From Marchantia polymorpha subsp. ruderalis (lineage: Eukaryota; Streptophyta; Marchantiopsida; Marchantiales; Marchantiaceae): a DNA stretch of 64,000 nt. Shown piece by piece: positions 13,001-25,156 of this stretch. A program made the translations under genes and the position numbers. The stretch lies in the NCBI GenBank assembly GCA_037833965.1, contig AP031351.1:28532501-28596500 (forward strand), in the 5' to 3' direction. The notes beneath the pieces were generated by a model. It searched no databases. It was given only the letters and a program-made list of their open reading frames with translations, and had not been told where the DNA came from. Numbering within the stretch: the first letter of the stretch is position 1; each line of letters opens with the position of its first letter.

Positions 13001-13246
13001 ATTTAGAAAGCGAAGCCAAGTGAAAAAGGAAAAAATTGGAAACAGCAGTACATTGAACAAACCAAATGTGCTACATGCGACTAGGCTATATAGAATCAAA
13101 ATGGAAACGTTAGAAAACTGAATAATCTATTAAACAGTTTACGAACCACAATGTAATGCGAAAGAACATGAGATTGACATTGTAACGATATTATATAAGA
13201 ATTAATTATTCTTTGTGATTGATATCTTGTATATATCATTAGCTAG
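10067..13246. other. Intergenic, no gene recognised
   Basis: Begins with the 3'UTR of the SNARE gene. The longest frames (10599-10814 plus, 12485-12766 plus, 11565-11831 minus) have no recognisable domain and no convincing splice neighbours. A short (GAA)n run lies near 12768-12780. Confidence 0.5.
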
Positions 13247-13481
13247 CAGAGCCCGACTTTTTAATTCAAATCTGCACCCAGACCATAACCATCAACAGCT
13301 ACATAAACCCACCCATAGCATTATCTGTGCCCGGCCATGCTGCTCAAATTACGCAATTCTTGGTCGGATCTTGACAAACATTGCCCTTAGCATTACTTGT
13401 GCCCACCCATGGAAAAATAATCCCACCCATAACCCATGGGCATGGGTGGGTTTGGGCATGGGCACCCGATGTCGGGCCCTG
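13247..13481. mobile_element. Non-autonomous hAT-type element (MITE), 235 bp
   Basis: Terminal inverted repeats begin CAGAGCCCGAC on the left and CAGGGCCCGACATC (complement of the right end), matching the CAGRG...CCCG terminus typical of hAT elements. The element is flanked by a perfect 8-bp target duplication TTAGCTAG at 13239-13246 and 13482-13489, the hAT signature length. The interior is rich in CCCACCCATG/CATGGGTGGG palindromic repeats and has no transposase, so it would depend on a partner element elsewhere. Confidence 0.88.
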
Positions 13482-13489
13482 TTAGCTAG

Positions 13490-14690
13490 TGTTATAAACG
13501 TAAAGAAAATAAAAATTCGAGCTGCCCACACAATCTTAAAAAATTTATATGCATACTGTCGGGCTCTGGTGTTCTCTTGCACACACGTGTGCAAAGTTAT
13601 CCTCCATGTATCTATATGTAACTCCAAGATCAAAGAAAATTTCAAAGTTTTTTTTGCATATCATACAATTGCAAACCTTGGCTGTTCAATACTGTACCGC
13701 CTGGGATATTCATCCTTCCATTCAGGATGTCATAGATTTCATGGTAAGATTATGGATTAAACACGAGCTATGACGAACATCATACTATAAATGACATCAT
13801 GTCTGGATGTCTGGATTCCAAATGTGCAATGAGTAACGTGAACACGTCTTCTATGCTAAGCAATATCACATTCATTTTCACACATTAGTGAATACAAGCA
13901 GCCAATGTGGAAACTCATTACTATGGAATAAAGTTTTGATGGGTGAATCTGAACACCTGAAGCATCTACAAGTCAAGAAATTGATTGCTAAAGAGCCATG
14001 CTAGTATTAGAAATGGAGGTATCCATTAAAGTGAATGTAGTGTCTCCTCAAACTGTTGGTACATCAATGTAGAATTTAAATCCCCATCATTTTACACCTC
14101 TCAGACTAAGGATTCTTTCATATGTCGCAAGATTATCCACAAATAATATGCTATTCTACCCGCAAAACCAGTTACATATCAATGATGATTTCTATGCTCA
14201 ATCAAAATTTTCAGAAAGATGGAGGGTGTGAATTTAGAAAACAATAAAAAACTTACATTCATTAAGAATTCACCTAAGATCTACAACTTTGAGTCAAATC
14301 TCGTTTCCTACACTTAAAGATCATTATGTGGAAAATGAATGTACTATAACTATGCAAAAAAATCGAGGAGTCAAGAAAAAATTAAACAAACTTACACAAT
14401 GTTTAGAGTTAATTTAGATTATTCTGCTATCACATAGGTATGAGAGAGAGAGGAAGAGAGGTGACACGAGGTCAGAGATTTTTGAGTAGAAAATGTTGAT
14501 ATTTAATGTGAGTACACACTCATAAGTGAACATGATCCAAAAATCAGTAACTCCACGACGTAGGTGGGCAAAATCCTAGCACGTGAGGAAGTGATGTCGT
14601 AAATCCTTCTGAAGGTGAAGGAGACGAAGAGTAAGCAGCAACGAGTCTCAGGCTTAAGGAAACATCTTATCGAGAGATATATGTTCTATC
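13490..14690. other. Intergenic, nothing assigned
   Basis: AT-leaning spacer between the hAT-type element and the petA fragment. It has a short GA-rich stretch near 14440-14462 and a CACGTG core (AGCACGTGAG) near 14580. No coding exon was recognised. Confidence 0.5.
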
Positions 14691-14693
14691 TTA

Positions 14694-15014
14694 TTTTTGA
14701 AATGTACAAATTATGTTGGTGGTCACAGAGGGAGAGGACAGATTTATCCTGGTGGAAGTAAAATTAATAAGACAGTTTAAAATGCTTCAATTACAAGGAA
14801 AAGTAAGTTAAATCTTTCGTAAAGAAAAAGGTATGTATGATATCAAAATTGATGATATTTCAGATGGTCGTAAAGTTGTTAATATTTTCCCTGCAGAACT
14901 TTTTATTTCAGAAGGTGAGCTTGTAAAAGTAGATGAAACTTTAACTAATAATCCAAATGTAGGTGGGTTTGGTCAAGGTGAAGCAGTTCTTCAAGATCCA
15001 TTACGTATTCAAGG
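14694..15014 (+). pseudogene. petA: Nuclear copy of plastid petA (cytochrome f) C-terminal region
   Basis: Translated segments match the lumenal C-terminal part of cytochrome f: [16 protein letters not shown], then [23 protein letters not shown] and [20 protein letters not shown]-ending codons are plastid-like. The copy is broken: a TAA replaces the Tyr codon at 14778-14780, a one-base shift follows near 14798, another TAA follows in the restored frame, and two small in-frame losses remove residues from the PPGPE and DAEIV stretches. It lacks the heme-binding N-terminus and the membrane anchor. This is a plastid-DNA insertion (NUPT), old enough to have diverged; homology stops within a few bases of the next gene's promoter elements. 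Confidence 0.88.
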
Positions 15015-15025
15015 AGCAGAGAGCT

Positions 15026-15060
15026 GACGTGGCAGAATGCCACGTCGGAGCGCCACGTCC
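15026..15060 (+). promoter_or_regulatory. Triple ACGTGGC/GCCACGT cluster (G-box/ABRE-like) upstream of the oxidoreductase
   Basis: A perfect 9-bp inverted repeat GACGTGGCA-GAA-TGCCACGTC (15026-15046) is followed by a third core GCCACGTCC (15052-15060). ACGTGGC cores are known plant bZIP sites (G-box/ABRE class). The cluster lies about 250 bp before the ATG at 15308 and directly abuts the petA insertion. Stress- or light-responsive control is an inference. Confidence 0.55.
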
Positions 15061-15307
15061 TAGTAGCTGCCGTCGTGGATGGCGTCGTGGATTCTGACGA
15101 CTCACTTCATTCACAATGCTCGGGCTCAGAATTGCGCTCGTTGCGTCGATCGATCTCCGACCCCAGAACTCCTCCTCGTCCTGCTGCAGTGCCAGTGCCA
15201 GTGCTTCGATTCCCAGGGCAGCAGCGACTCTCCACCCAATTCTGCAATTTAATCGGAGAGAAGTACGAGCAGCAGCAGCGTCCGGGGCTTTGACAGAGGG
15301 AGAAATC

Positions 15308-17523
15308 ATGGTGAAGGCCAAGTCACTCCAAGTGACGAAGTTCGGTGGCCCTGAGGTAAGGACCGCTGCCTCATCGCATCGGATTGGATTGGATTGGATT
15401 GGATTGCACTCGCTCGGTCGATTTTTGGTTTGAGGTAGCATGGCAGCTGGCAATTTGCCCGACCTCCGTCTGTCCTCCGTTGGGCATTAGCTCGTGCTCT
15501 TGTAGCTGGGTTCGGTTGATTCTTACAAGAGTAGAGAGTTTCCGTGTTTTGGAGGATCGGGATGCTCTCTGCTCTCGCTTCTGTCCCTGATCGCCGCTGG
15601 AAAGCCAAGGAAGCTGTCATGTGGAGGTGACGGACCGAGTGTTACGAAGAAAATTCGAAAATTGGGATTGGGACTGAAATGATCGTAATCGTTCTGCCTT
15701 TTCTGTCTGAGCCCGCCATACCGAGTGGGGGATTTCAGCTCATAAGATACCTCGTGCAGCTGAGTATGATGCTCAAATGGTTTCCATCTTTTTTTGTCCA
15801 CACTGTCAGGCTCATGGATCGCAATCTCTTCTGTAATGATCTCGTTGTCAAAACCTACACCTTGATCTCACCTGTATCCTCACCGCCGGAACCAGCTACG
15901 CATTGCCTTTTGTCTCCTGGCTTTACACGCACATTTAGAAGCTGGGTGAATTGGTGGGGCTGCTCCGAGTGGCTGAAGACATACTGGAGATAATCAGGAG
16001 CGCAGGATGGTAACAGACACGATTCATATTTTCTGTCGTGATTTTGCTCACTGTCAGTCATCCGCTCGTGCAGGTATTGCAGTTTGAGGATGTTGAAGTG
16101 GGCGAACCTGCCGAGGGCCAGGTGCGAATCCGACAGACTGCCATAGGTCTGAATTTTATCGACATTTATTATCGCGAGGGAAAATACACGGCTCCCACTC
16201 CATTTGTACCAGGTAGCCTCACCATCGGTTTGAAGCTTCTACTTCGTCATAAGTGAAGAAGAAACTGTGACACGGTCGTATGATTGCGATGCTTGCACGG
16301 GCTGATCATCGTCCCATAGCTCTGCAGAACCTCTGTTCATGTCCACTTTTTTGTCCTTCGAAAACTGCTGATCGAGGCTTGGTTTCCTTGCCTTGCGTGC
16401 AACAGGAGTGGAGGCAGTAGGGGTGGTGACAGCAGTCGGCCCCGGATTAACAGGACGACAAGTCGGAGATCGGGTGGCCTACATGGGAGTTCTGGGGGCC
16501 TACACGGAAGAGCGACTCATCGCTGCTGACAGACTTGTCCCGGTACCCAGCAGCATCAATGATGTGACTGCTGCTGCACTCCTGCTCAAGGCAGCAACTG
16601 CTCAGTGTCTTCTGCGTCAAGTATTCAAGGTTCGAACGCTGAGCTTGCAGTGGAAATCCTGACTGCTTGGCTGTTGATCATGAGTTTCATTCTCAATATA
16701 TATAATGATGTTCAGCACATGAGGCCCACTGAACGAAGACGTTGCTCATGGGGAACCATGTGATTGGCAAGCGGTGATTTCTGTGTGGACGTGTGCAGGT
16801 TGAACCAGGTCATGTTATTCTGGTCCATGCAGCTGCTGGTGGAGTCGGTTCACTATTATGTCAGTGGGGTAGTGCCCTGGGTGCCACTGTGATTGGTGTT
16901 GTCTCAACCGAGGTGAAAGCTGCCCAAGCCAAAGAAGACGGTGCACATCATGTCCTGATTCAGTCTGAGGGTGATTTTGTCGAGAAGGTGAAACAAATCA
17001 CGAACGGTGAAGGAGTCCACGTTGTGTATGATTCTGTCGGAAAGGATACATTCCTGGTATGTACAATACATAGTGGAAATTCTTTACGCAGACACTGGTT
17101 TGGATCTCCCGCTGTTGAGCAGATTTTCTTCAGTTTTCATGGCATTCGCAGTTTTCATGTCTGAGATGGATTTGGTGCTGTGTGCAGCAATCGTTGGCGT
17201 GCTTACGAGCACGGGGTTGCATGGTCAGCTTTGGACAATCATCTGGATTTCCAGAACCTTTCACCATGTCAGTACTAGCGAAAGGGTCTTTGTTTCTGAC
17301 GAGACCTACTGTAATGGACTACACACGCACCAGAGATGAACTACTGACGTGCGCGGGTGAGGTCTTCAGTGCACTAGCTGGGGGTATTATTAAAGTCAGG
17401 GTAAATCAGACATATCCATTCTCAGCAACCGCCCAAGCGCAGAAGGACCTTCAAGAACGGAGAACAACTGGCTCCACTGTTCTTATCGTGGATAGCACTG
17501 CAACTGATGCTGCGAAGGTCTAG
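15308..17523 (+). CDS. NAD(P)H:quinone oxidoreductase, zeta-crystallin-like MDR
   Basis: Five exons: 15308-15355, 16074-16212, 16406-16629, 16799-17056, 17188-17523; 334 residues, the usual length of bacterial QOR/zeta-crystallin relatives. It is a zinc-free medium-chain dehydrogenase/reductase, expected to pass one electron from NADPH to quinones or reduce reactive carbonyls. Visible features are the N-terminal MVKAKSLQVTKFGGPE, the GLNFIDIYYREG substrate-domain motif, PFVPG.EAVGVV, and the nucleotide-binding HAAAGGVGSLLCQW (GGVG at residues 151-154) followed by the Rossmann unit VIGVVS. The C-terminal exon carries GFPEPF and RPTVMDY motifs. No plastid presequence is evident, so a cytosolic location is inferred. 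The (GGATT)5 run at 15381-15405 lies in intron 1. Confidence 0.94.
15381..15405. repeat. (GGATT)5 microsatellite in intron 1 of the oxidoreductase
   Basis: Five exact tandem copies of GGATT, 26 bp downstream of the exon 1 donor. Confidence 0.95.
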
Positions 17524-18505
17524 TGGTGTAGTAAATTACTCCATGTACTTGCGGATTTTTCCGTCGCCTGTTTACGTGAGCTTGTCGATTAGGCACCTGT
17601 AAAACCATGCGTTGATTTCGTGACTCACCTTTGGATCTAAGATTCACTTCTTACAGCGGCTTCAGATTTTTGTAACGAGTTCGAGTCCTGAAATGTGTCT
17701 AGGCAAAGGGTTTTAGTACTCGCACCTTGATCATCGAGTTTATGTCGATAATTTTGTTCTTGGTTAGGAAATTGTTAATAAAAGTTATCGTTTTGTTTCC
17801 TCCATGCCATGGCCCGGGTCTGCATGTGGAAGGTTTGCCAAAACATTGAAACTTTCAAGAGAAGGATGATTGATATACCAAGATAGATACAAATTTCTCC
17901 GGCTTTAGGCTTCCGACACGGTGCCAATGTATTCTTTCCAACCTTCTGGTTGCTTTGCGAACAAAGATTTCATTGATGATCGACATGTACAAGAAATGAG
18001 ATGAGATGAAATGACATCAATGTTTTTCTGCTGTCTTTCCAAACAAGAATAATTTACAGACTTGTATGAGGAAAGTCCTCATATGTCCAGTCTTCTCTAC
18101 ATGGACATTCCTAGACTCTTCCACCGCAATGTTTCCGCTAACCAGTAGCCCATATTCGACATATTCTTGCACCTATGTTAAAAGTAAGGTATGTCAAACA
18201 TCAAATAGAATTTACAAATGAATTTGCTTTGCCTGATTTAACACTCCCTACGTTGCCACTATTTAGCATTAGGGCAACATTGAACTCGCCTACTCTCATC
18301 TCTATTTCTGACGTCCTCGCTGGGAGGGTGTAGGATTAACCTCTCTACCTACGTGCGGTTTTTATAACTTTCATAGCATAAGGTTCCCCTCCCGGAAATG
18401 GAAATTTTGATTTGCAGAAGATATAATGTAGGTGTCCACTCCAAAGAAGCTTTATAACCGGACTTACATTACAGATGTGGAGAGCAGATGAAGGGAAAAT
18501 TTTTT
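17524..18505. other. Convergent 3' intergenic region
   Basis: About 980 bp between the stop codons of the plus-strand oxidoreductase and the minus-strand ligase. It should hold both 3'UTRs and terminators. No coding frame or RNA gene was recognised. Confidence 0.6.
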
Positions 18506-21357
18506 CTAGGTTCGTCCTCGTATGTGTTCTGCAGCTTTTCGTGCAAGTTGTCTCCGCTGGATTTTTCCAGATTCTCCGCGTGGTATAGCGTCAAGGAAAA
18601 AAACTCTTCTGATCTTCTTGTGAGGAGCAACCTGTGCACAACGAGCCCTCTGTGATTTAGTATCTACCTTTCGGCAATTGTAAACTCCCGAGAGGTATCG
18701 ACCTAGCTGAAATCGCTACCGTTCTTCTGTCAAAGCGAGCGAATGTCCATAGAAAGCTGAAGAGGAGTACAGCTGCGCCTAGATAATATTGACTTCAGAC
18801 AATTTGGGTAAATTTGAAGCTTTTGGAAAGAGATGGTACTACTACCTCCTTTGCGACAAAACTCGTAATTTCTGATTCTGTCAAAGAACCATTCGAATTC
18901 AGCACCACGCAAGCCACGGGGAGTTGTCCCGCTTCCTCGTCAGGTACTCTGCTTGCATCAGCCTTGTGTAAGCATACAGGCTAGAATAAAGTCAAGCGCT
19001 CAAGACTCATTCGTTCATATACAAAGGGGAGGGAGCTGAACCCTTTCCGAAGAGGAGGCTTTAGACTAATAGATGGACACCCATAATTTCAGTGCCTCTA
19101 TACGTGTGTGATTCAATCATGTGAGGTGGCACGAATGCTTACGGGACCACCACTGCCTCCGATATGTCAGGGTGCTGTATGAGCACTTTCTCGATTTCTG
19201 CCGGTGCTACCTGGGAAGACAGGACAATACTTTATCAAAAAGACAGTACAAGTCCAGCAGAAGTAGATATTCACCCAATCTTCTCGGATTGCAACGTTGG
19301 ATGGGCCTCATCTAACTTGATAATCACAAAGATGTACGAAACAGATTCTTCACACTTCATTTTCAATGAATTTCACTTCCTCTAGACTATTCATAAAACA
19401 AACAGCTATACATATAAGTCGGGAAGACTGCAAAAACCCACCTGGTATGCTTTGTACTTGATCAACTCTTTAATGCGATCCAGTATAAACAAAGCGCCTG
19501 TCTCAGTGAAATAAGCCAAGTCTCCTGTATGCAGCCAACCGTCTGCATCTATGGTAGCAGAGGTGGCCTCTGGATCATTCACATAACCTGATAACATATG
19601 CACTATGAGCGTCAGGGTCTTACAGTGTCTGAAGCTCCGATTGAAGCTTCTGTGCAGGCGTGCAGATTTTCTGTATTTACGGTGATTCCATGAACTCACT
19701 ATGTCGAGCTTGAAGTATCGAATTTGCAGAAAAATCTAAACCTCAAGAAGGGTTAAAATTTGTCACCTTTCATGACCTGGGGTCCTCGTATGCAAAGTTC
19801 ACCTTCTCCACGAGGAGGGAGGGATTTACCAGTTCCCACCTCGATAATCTTCGCCTCTATGTTCGGAATCAAGTATCCGACGGATCCATAAGGAGCAACA
19901 GGGACATTTGGTGTATGGTTTGATGCACATATCACGCTCACAGTCTCCGTCATGCCGTAACCCTGTACATACCAATATCAGCTCTTTAATTCTCACAAGG
20001 AAGATCATTGATGAAAATCCGACAGGACTGTGTATTCTGAACTTGTGAACATCCAATTTAACACCATCGAAAGAGCTGCCTCCTTTTGGTCGGTTTCTGC
20101 TAGACTAACCCTTTCTCTTCATGTCTCTGTTCTCTGCGGTAAATTCCAAAACTCCAATATGACCCACGGCATGGTGCAAGCATAGACTGTTCCCGTGGCT
20201 GAACCTCGTTCAATCAAGGGCTCTAAATAGGAGATAGGTGTGTGCAGAGGTGAAATCAATATACTTGATGGGGAGAGATTGAAGTAGAACTGATAAGATG
20301 CATATGGTCTAACCTGGGAGAATTTGATGTCAGCAAATCGTGATCGGAAGTCTTCAATGACGCCTTTGGATAGAGAAGCTCCCCCGCATCCGATCATTTT
20401 AAGGGAACTGAGGTCAAACTTTTCGACGATGGGCTGTTTAGCCAAGGCGACAATGATGGGTGGAACAGCTGGGATGCTGGTACAGCGAAATTTCTCAATA
20501 GCGTGGAGCATGCCAACGAAGTCAAACTTGTTCAAAACCACGTTTGTGCATCCCCATCTCAGCTGTAATCCTGCCACTGTACATAGTCCATAGATGTGGA
20601 ACAAGGGTATGGGAACCAAGGAGATTAAGTCGTGGTACGCGAGACATTCACTGGCAGGATCTCGGGAGTCCTCTTCAAATTTGTTCATGGCTGCCTGAAG
20701 AGCGATGAAATTCCTGTGGGTTAGAATGACTCCTTTAGTCACTCCTGTGGTCCCAGATGAGAACATCAATGCCGCCGTGTCGCTTTGCAAAACTTGGACC
20801 TCTGAAAAATCTGTTGAATCCCCAGCGAGCAGGATTGTAAAAGGCGTGTACGACAGGTCCGCCAGCTCTCTCTGTCTTCCGACATCTCCATACAGAATCA
20901 GAACCATACCATAATCCCTCACCTTTTCTACATATTGGGCAGAGGTGATAGCGAATTGAGCACCCGATAGCCTCATTTGATTCGCAATCTCGTGTTTGGA
21001 GCTGAGTGGGTTCATGGTGGTAACGATGGCACCCAGTGACACTATTGCCAGAAACATGATTGGATAATAGATTGTATTGTTAAGCAGAATTACCACAACG
21101 TTGCCCTTCCTCAGGCCAAGATCGGCCAGACCATTGGCCACCCTCTTGACCGTTTCGTGAAGTTCACCATATGTGACGAATTCCTCTGTCTCAGAATCGA
21201 TCAAAATCTTCTTGCTTGCAAACTCAGGCTTGTAATAAGCTGGAGAGAAGAGATATGTGACCAGATTCATATTAGCCTGTTCTGGAAGGTGCACTTGAGG
21301 CCAAGGACCGTGGTATGTGGCATGTTCTGCATCGTAGAAACCTTTCTGTTGACCCAT
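18506..21357 (-). CDS. 4CL-like: 4-coumarate-CoA ligase-like acyl-activating enzyme
   Basis: Six exons on the minus strand: 21357-20314, 19962-19767, 19587-19442, 19210-19143, 18948-18846, 18631-18506; 560 residues. ANL-superfamily enzyme that adenylates a carboxylate and transfers it to CoA; for true 4CL the substrate is a hydroxycinnamate of the phenylpropanoid pathway. Visible: box I SSGTTGVTKGV (200-210), GYGMTET (349-355), box II GEGELCIRGP (about 400-409), DGWLHTGDLAY, the hinge DRIKELIKYKAYQVAPAEIE and the catalytic lysine in ESGKIQRRQL (Lys542). The C-terminus AAEHIRGRT lacks a peroxisomal SKL-type tail. The open frame extends 48 codons upstream, but the Met at 21357 matches family length. 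Exact substrate (4CL versus 4CL-like) cannot be told from sequence. Confidence 0.93.
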
Positions 21358-23040
21358 CGTTGCCAAACAACCTTTCGAGCCAAGCTGCAGTACAACAAGA
21401 CACCTGCTGATTAGATGTTTCAGACATGTTACAAAGCTCGAACATAATGTGCTTCGATCCTTCGATCCGGAAAAAAATTTATCTGAAAGAACATTCTTCA
21501 AACAACTGTTTCAGATTACCGTATCACGGACCCATACTTGGCATGAATCAGTTTTGACATAGAAGGGGTGATGATTGCTAATTCTATCAAGGTAAGTCTG
21601 GCTTAAACAGGATATCAAGGTGGTGTCGGCAGAAGTGGATCACATGACAGACACATTCTCATTGGCACCAGTATCCCCGAGTAATAACAGCTCTAAATTC
21701 ATAAAGCTAGAAAAGATACACCAGGGAAAATCACTTTGATGGATCTGACCTGAATCATTGCAGTGCTAGTGCTAGTTTCTTAGTAAGTAAGTTTCTAAAG
21801 GACGAACCTTTTACATGGATGATGCGCGGCTTACTTCTGTAAATCAAGAGTTAACCTTGAACCACTGGATACTACCTGCCTAGTGAGCACCAATTCATCT
21901 CTTCCTTGATTCATGGCAAGAGAGCTAATTTCCAGTAAAGAGCCGATTTCTGGAAAAAGTGGATTCGACAGATGACCGAAGAGCCGGTGGAAGTTTAGAT
22001 ATGCTATAGAGGTAAGCACTAATTGTGTTATCGCTTGTTGTCAAATCTGCAGGTGTAGATGTAACACAGCAATATTCCTCGTGCGAGCGGTACGTTGAAC
22101 TATTCACCCTTTCAATTGCGTGCAATCGCGTGCAAAATTTGATCCAAGAAGGCTTGGACTTTAGAAAAAAAAGGGAAACTTATCACCTCGAACAAATGTA
22201 AAAAATCAAACGGAATTATAATACCAGTTAAGATATAATCTCGGTAACTATTGTTAAGTGTGCTAAACAATTTTAGATGTGAAAAAGTGCTATGGCGGGA
22301 CATCGCGGAAGGGAAAACAACATGTTCAGAAGGAAGGCTCCATCTACCTAACAACAGCGCATTTCAATTCAAAGCCTTGTTATGGCGTGATATTGTCCCA
22401 GGCTAAGGTTTATGCTCTAAGGAAATTTCTTACTATCATCTCCTACAGATAGTAGTCAACAAAGACCTTGTGATTCAACATGTACCAACACATATGTAAA
22501 CGAAATCTACGAAAATCCAGCTATTTCTCTTCAATTGGCTCTGCCGTGAACAATGTTATTCCACCTGTTGATAGTTCTGTTCTATGTCGTCAACAAGGAG
22601 AAAATTGGAGTCAGCTGCATCCCATGATATATTTTCCACCTCTGCCTAAAATTTTTTCGGCAATACAAAAAACTCTGTAAGAACAAAATCCCCAATACAA
22701 TACTCGCGCAATGATGTCCAAAATTAATATCGAAATAAGTTTTCCCCCAATTCCCCTTTGCTATGGCGACTGATCAAACTAGCATGCTGCTCATAATCGA
22801 AGAGGGTGTCCAATTCCGCAGAGTCCGGGAGGTTACGGCATCACACACTGAGAAAGAAAACGGGGAACAAAGTCTTCACAAGCTGTTCGTTCTTCCGATA
22901 CTCATACACGATGGAGGCGAAAAAAATGTAATCACGCAGGATTAAAGTCCACGGAATCGACGTCTCAAAATTCCACTCCGAGCGCGTGAGCTGCGGGAAA
23001 TCCACAAACTCGACAACGCACACAATCCACGAATGCAAAC
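21358..23040. other. 5' flank of the ligase and unassigned intergenic DNA
   Basis: Contains the promoter side of the minus-strand ligase gene. Short frames only (up to about 80 codons), without recognisable domains. Confidence 0.5.
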
Positions 23041-25118
23041 TCGGTGAGTGCAGCAAACACACCCACACCCACACTCTCGGACCGCATCATCATCACCACT
23101 CACTCACTCACTCACTACTCACCTCTGATCTATCCGACGCTCGTCGTCCTCGTACTCCAGCTCTGGACCTGCGCTACTACTCTGCTACTCTGCTGCTGAA
23201 ATGGTCGAACCCCCGAAGTGATTGAACCGATCGCGACGATCAAAGCAGTATCTCACGCTGCGCTCTCCATGCTGCTGCTCCTACTGCGGCTGCTGCTGCT
23301 GCTCAGAAAGCCACAGGTACAGAGATATTCATTCGTCGGGGAGCAACGGGACGAGAGGAGAGAAGGGAAGGGGAGGCTGGGCTGGGGCGCGACAGAGGCA
23401 GGAGGAGCGAAAGGGAGGAGAAGCAAGGGAAGGGAAGGGAGGGGGAGAGGGAGGGAGGGAGGCAACAGCTGCGGCTCGCTCGACATTAAATCAGTGCAGC
23501 GCGAGCGGAATGGCATTGGACGAGAGCAGAATCTGGCGTAGAAGTTCATGGAAGCATCTGAGAGCATCAGTTCTCTTCCTGCTTTCTTTACTAGAGCTGT
23601 CCTTCGGCCCCTGCTCCTACCTCTACCTGTATTCTGTCCCTCGTGCAGGCGAGGTCTCGCGTCAGACAAACCCCCTCCTGCCCCAGCCCCCTGCCCCAGC
23701 CCCTGCCCGGGCCCCCAGTCCCAGAGACCGGGCGGGGGGGGCTCGGCCCGGGGGGAGGGTAGCGGGCGTGGTGGGACCGCCACGATCCGCCGGGTAAGAG
23801 ATGTCCTTTAGAAAATACACACGCTGATGATGATAGTGGCCAGAGCCCCCAGCAGTCTCATGGAAAAAATGTGTCGCGCAAAGGGGGTTGGGACTGCGCC
23901 TTTCCTTCTTCGGTGGCCCCGAGGAACGGAAAGGATTCTTGACTTTGACTCGACCCTTCCAGAAGTTCTTACTTGGCTTTTCTTTCGCCTGTCGGCAGCA
24001 GCGTGGCGTAAACCAGCGGTCGCAGACCGGTCCGTCCTCGGCTCTGTCCCTCGATCTGTACGACCCGTCGCCAGACTGACCGAAGTCCCTCCGGCCCGGT
24101 GCGCCCATTGGCCCCGCGTCTCTTTGCCCCAACCCCGGACGCGCTCCCCGAGCTAGCCTACTCGGCCTCTCTCTTCGGCCGACGTGGTCTGGCGCCACGG
24201 CGAGCAGGTCAGCCGGTCGCCCGCGGCCAGAAAAGCGAAGCCGAGCCACGCCACGCCACGCGCGGGGTGGGCGTCGGGGCCCGTCGTTGGCGACCGTTGC
24301 CACCGCGCCGTCGTCTCCAGTACGGAGGATCGCTGGACGCGTCGGAAGGTTCCGGGAATCTTTGGCCCGCACGTCACCGCCGTCGATGCGGAGCACCCCC
24401 CAACTCCGCGATGGCATGGCCGCATGGGGAAGGGGGAGTTTAGTGGGGGGAAGGGGGCTCCTGTATGGGCCGTACAGTACAGAAGTCCCTACATACAGTC
24501 CTTCTGTACCCGTCAGAAAGTTCGAAAGTCTTCTGATCTGCGTTCTCGTATCGAGATATTCCTCCCTCCCGCCGGTCGACCGGACTCGACCGGCAGTCGC
24601 CGTCCATGACCGGCCCGGTCCGGTCCGAGGCCGCCTCGGAGCGAGTTGGGTGCGCAACGTGTTCCTCGTTACGGGTGACGTATTCTGATCGCGCGCGCTC
24701 GCCGCTAAATCCAGGCCCGGAAATAGCAATTTCGGGGGGTGCGGGCTTCAGGTGGAGTGCGAGAGTGGGAGAGGGCGGCTGCCCACAAAGCAGGAAAAGC
24801 TTCCCCCCTCCCCCCTCCCCCATCCCTCTCCATTCCATTCCATTCCCTTCCCTCCCCTCCCGCACAATCTGCGTGCCGATCGATGGTGGATCGATCGCCC
24901 GTCTTTGCGGGCAATCTCTCGCTCTGCTGCTGAACTTCGGAGCTCTTCCATTCTTTTTTAAGATTTCAAGGTGGGCTTTCGTACGGGCCAGGATAATGCT
25001 GATGTCGCTTGCGTACCTCGCTGAGGGCACAGGGTACGACTCGGGTCGCTCGGCCGACCCCCAAATGACCGGGAAAGCTCCGATCGAACTTATCTGTTCC
25101 ATGGCTGGATTTTTGGAG

Positions 25119-25120
<2 letters not shown>

Positions 25121-25156
<36 letters not shown>
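25121..25156. repeat. (CT)n microsatellite
   Basis: Nearly perfect CT dinucleotide run of about 35 bp, starting with CCCTCTCC units. Confidence 0.9.

Noticed and set aside
21358-21501. Upstream Met extending the ligase by 48 residues
   Set aside because: The extension has no homology or targeting character, and the Met at 21357 (MGQQKG) gives the normal family start.
23662-24729. 355-codon open frame on the minus strand
   Set aside because: Arg/Pro/Gly-rich, no domain, overlapped by long frames in other phases; explained by scarcity of stop codons in GC-rich DNA.
25121-25156. CRISPR-like or satellite array
   Set aside because: Simple dinucleotide run only; no spaced direct repeats anywhere in the window.
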